Of a DNA stretch of 6,602 nucleotides, positions 6,541 to 6,602 are shown one piece after another (position 1 is the stretch's first letter; the number at the start of each line of letters is the position of its first letter). The DNA is from an uncultured Fenollaria sp. (GTDB lineage Bacteria > Bacillota > Clostridia > Tissierellales > Peptoniphilaceae), in NCBI RefSeq assembly GCF_934202865.1, contig NZ_CAKPYL010000061.1:1-6602 (forward strand), in the 5' to 3' direction. The position numbers and the translations under genes were made by a program. The notes beneath the pieces are model-generated. The model was not told the origin of the DNA, did not search any database, and was given only the letters and a program-made list of their open reading frames with translations.

Positions 6541-6602
6541 AACAATGTTATTTATGCCAGGAAATAACCCCGGCATGTTACAATCGTCTGATATACTAGG
6601 TG
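6530..6602 (+). CDS. citE: Citrate/citramalate lyase beta subunit, N-terminal fragment cut by the window edge
   Basis: The 24 visible codons begin M-N-Y-R-T and continue M-L-F-M-P-G-N-N-P-G-M-L-Q, the diagnostic N-terminus of CitE (usually LFxPGNxPxM). CitE is the TIM-barrel lyase subunit that splits the acyl-carrier substrate; here that would be citramalyl-carrier into acetyl-carrier and pyruvate. The ATG at 6530 overlaps the end of citD by 11 bases and has an AAAGGAG ribosome binding site at 6518-6524. Full CitE proteins are about 290 residues, so the remainder, including all catalytic residues, lies beyond the window. Truncation is due to the window end; there is no sign of mutation. Confidence 0.92.
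   Translation, partial: MNYRTMLFMPGNNPGMLQSSDILG

Noticed and set aside
264..6602. Haloarchaeal methylaspartate cycle for acetate assimilation
   Set aside because: The presence of hydratase and CitD/CitE-type lyase genes, Gram-positive ribosome binding sites and AT-rich DNA point to fermentative glutamate breakdown; no mesaconyl-CoA enzymes are seen.
1..6602. CRISPR arrays, tRNA/rRNA genes, insertion sequences or signs of recent transfer
   Set aside because: No regular repeat-spacer array, cloverleaf, transposase or flanking inverted repeat was found, and base use is even across the genes.

Overview
This is an AT-rich, Gram-positive-style window with strong AGGAGG/GGGGG ribosome binding sites, tight same-strand gene packing, AGA as the dominant arginine codon and one TTG start. 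It carries most of the methylaspartate (Barker) pathway of anaerobic glutamate fermentation. The gene set and base composition suggest an amino-acid-fermenting anaerobe of the Clostridia/Tissierellia type (Clostridium tetanomorphum- or Peptoniphilus-like). This is an inference; the genus cannot be fixed from the window.

Layout: bases 1-44 may be the last codons of an upstream gene. Bases 45-263 are a very AT-rich leader with a repeated TTGCA-type motif, an 18-bp palindrome and a candidate promoter. All genes then run on the + strand. glmS (264-686), glmL (687-2066) and glmE (2076-3533) encode the cobalamin-binding subunit, the reactivating ATPase and the catalytic subunit of adenosylcobalamin-dependent glutamate mutase. 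mal (3556-4794) encodes methylaspartate ammonia-lyase. A perfect 14-bp stem-loop follows (4805-4835). Next come the alpha (4860-5699) and beta (5714-6280) subunits of a class I, Fe-S, fumarase-type hydratase, probably mesaconase. Last are the citrate/citramalate-lyase acyl carrier protein citD (6259-6540) and the first 24 codons of the lyase beta subunit citE (6530 to the window edge).

How they work together: GlmS and GlmE rearrange L-glutamate to (2S,3S)-3-methylaspartate, and GlmL restores enzyme whose cobalamin has been damaged. Mal removes ammonia to give mesaconate. The hydratase adds water to give (S)-citramalate. The CitD/CitE/(CitF) lyase splits citramalate to acetate and pyruvate. 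The known active-site residues of GlmS, GlmE and Mal are all present in the expected register, so these three look functional. The substrate of the hydratase and of the lyase is inferred from gene context, because sequence alone does not separate mesaconase from fumarase or citramalate lyase from citrate lyase.

I see no undescribed system. The pathway is known. The points worth a second look are regulatory: the repeated leader motif, the palindrome, the intercistronic hairpin without a U-tract, and the abutting or overlapping gene junctions.
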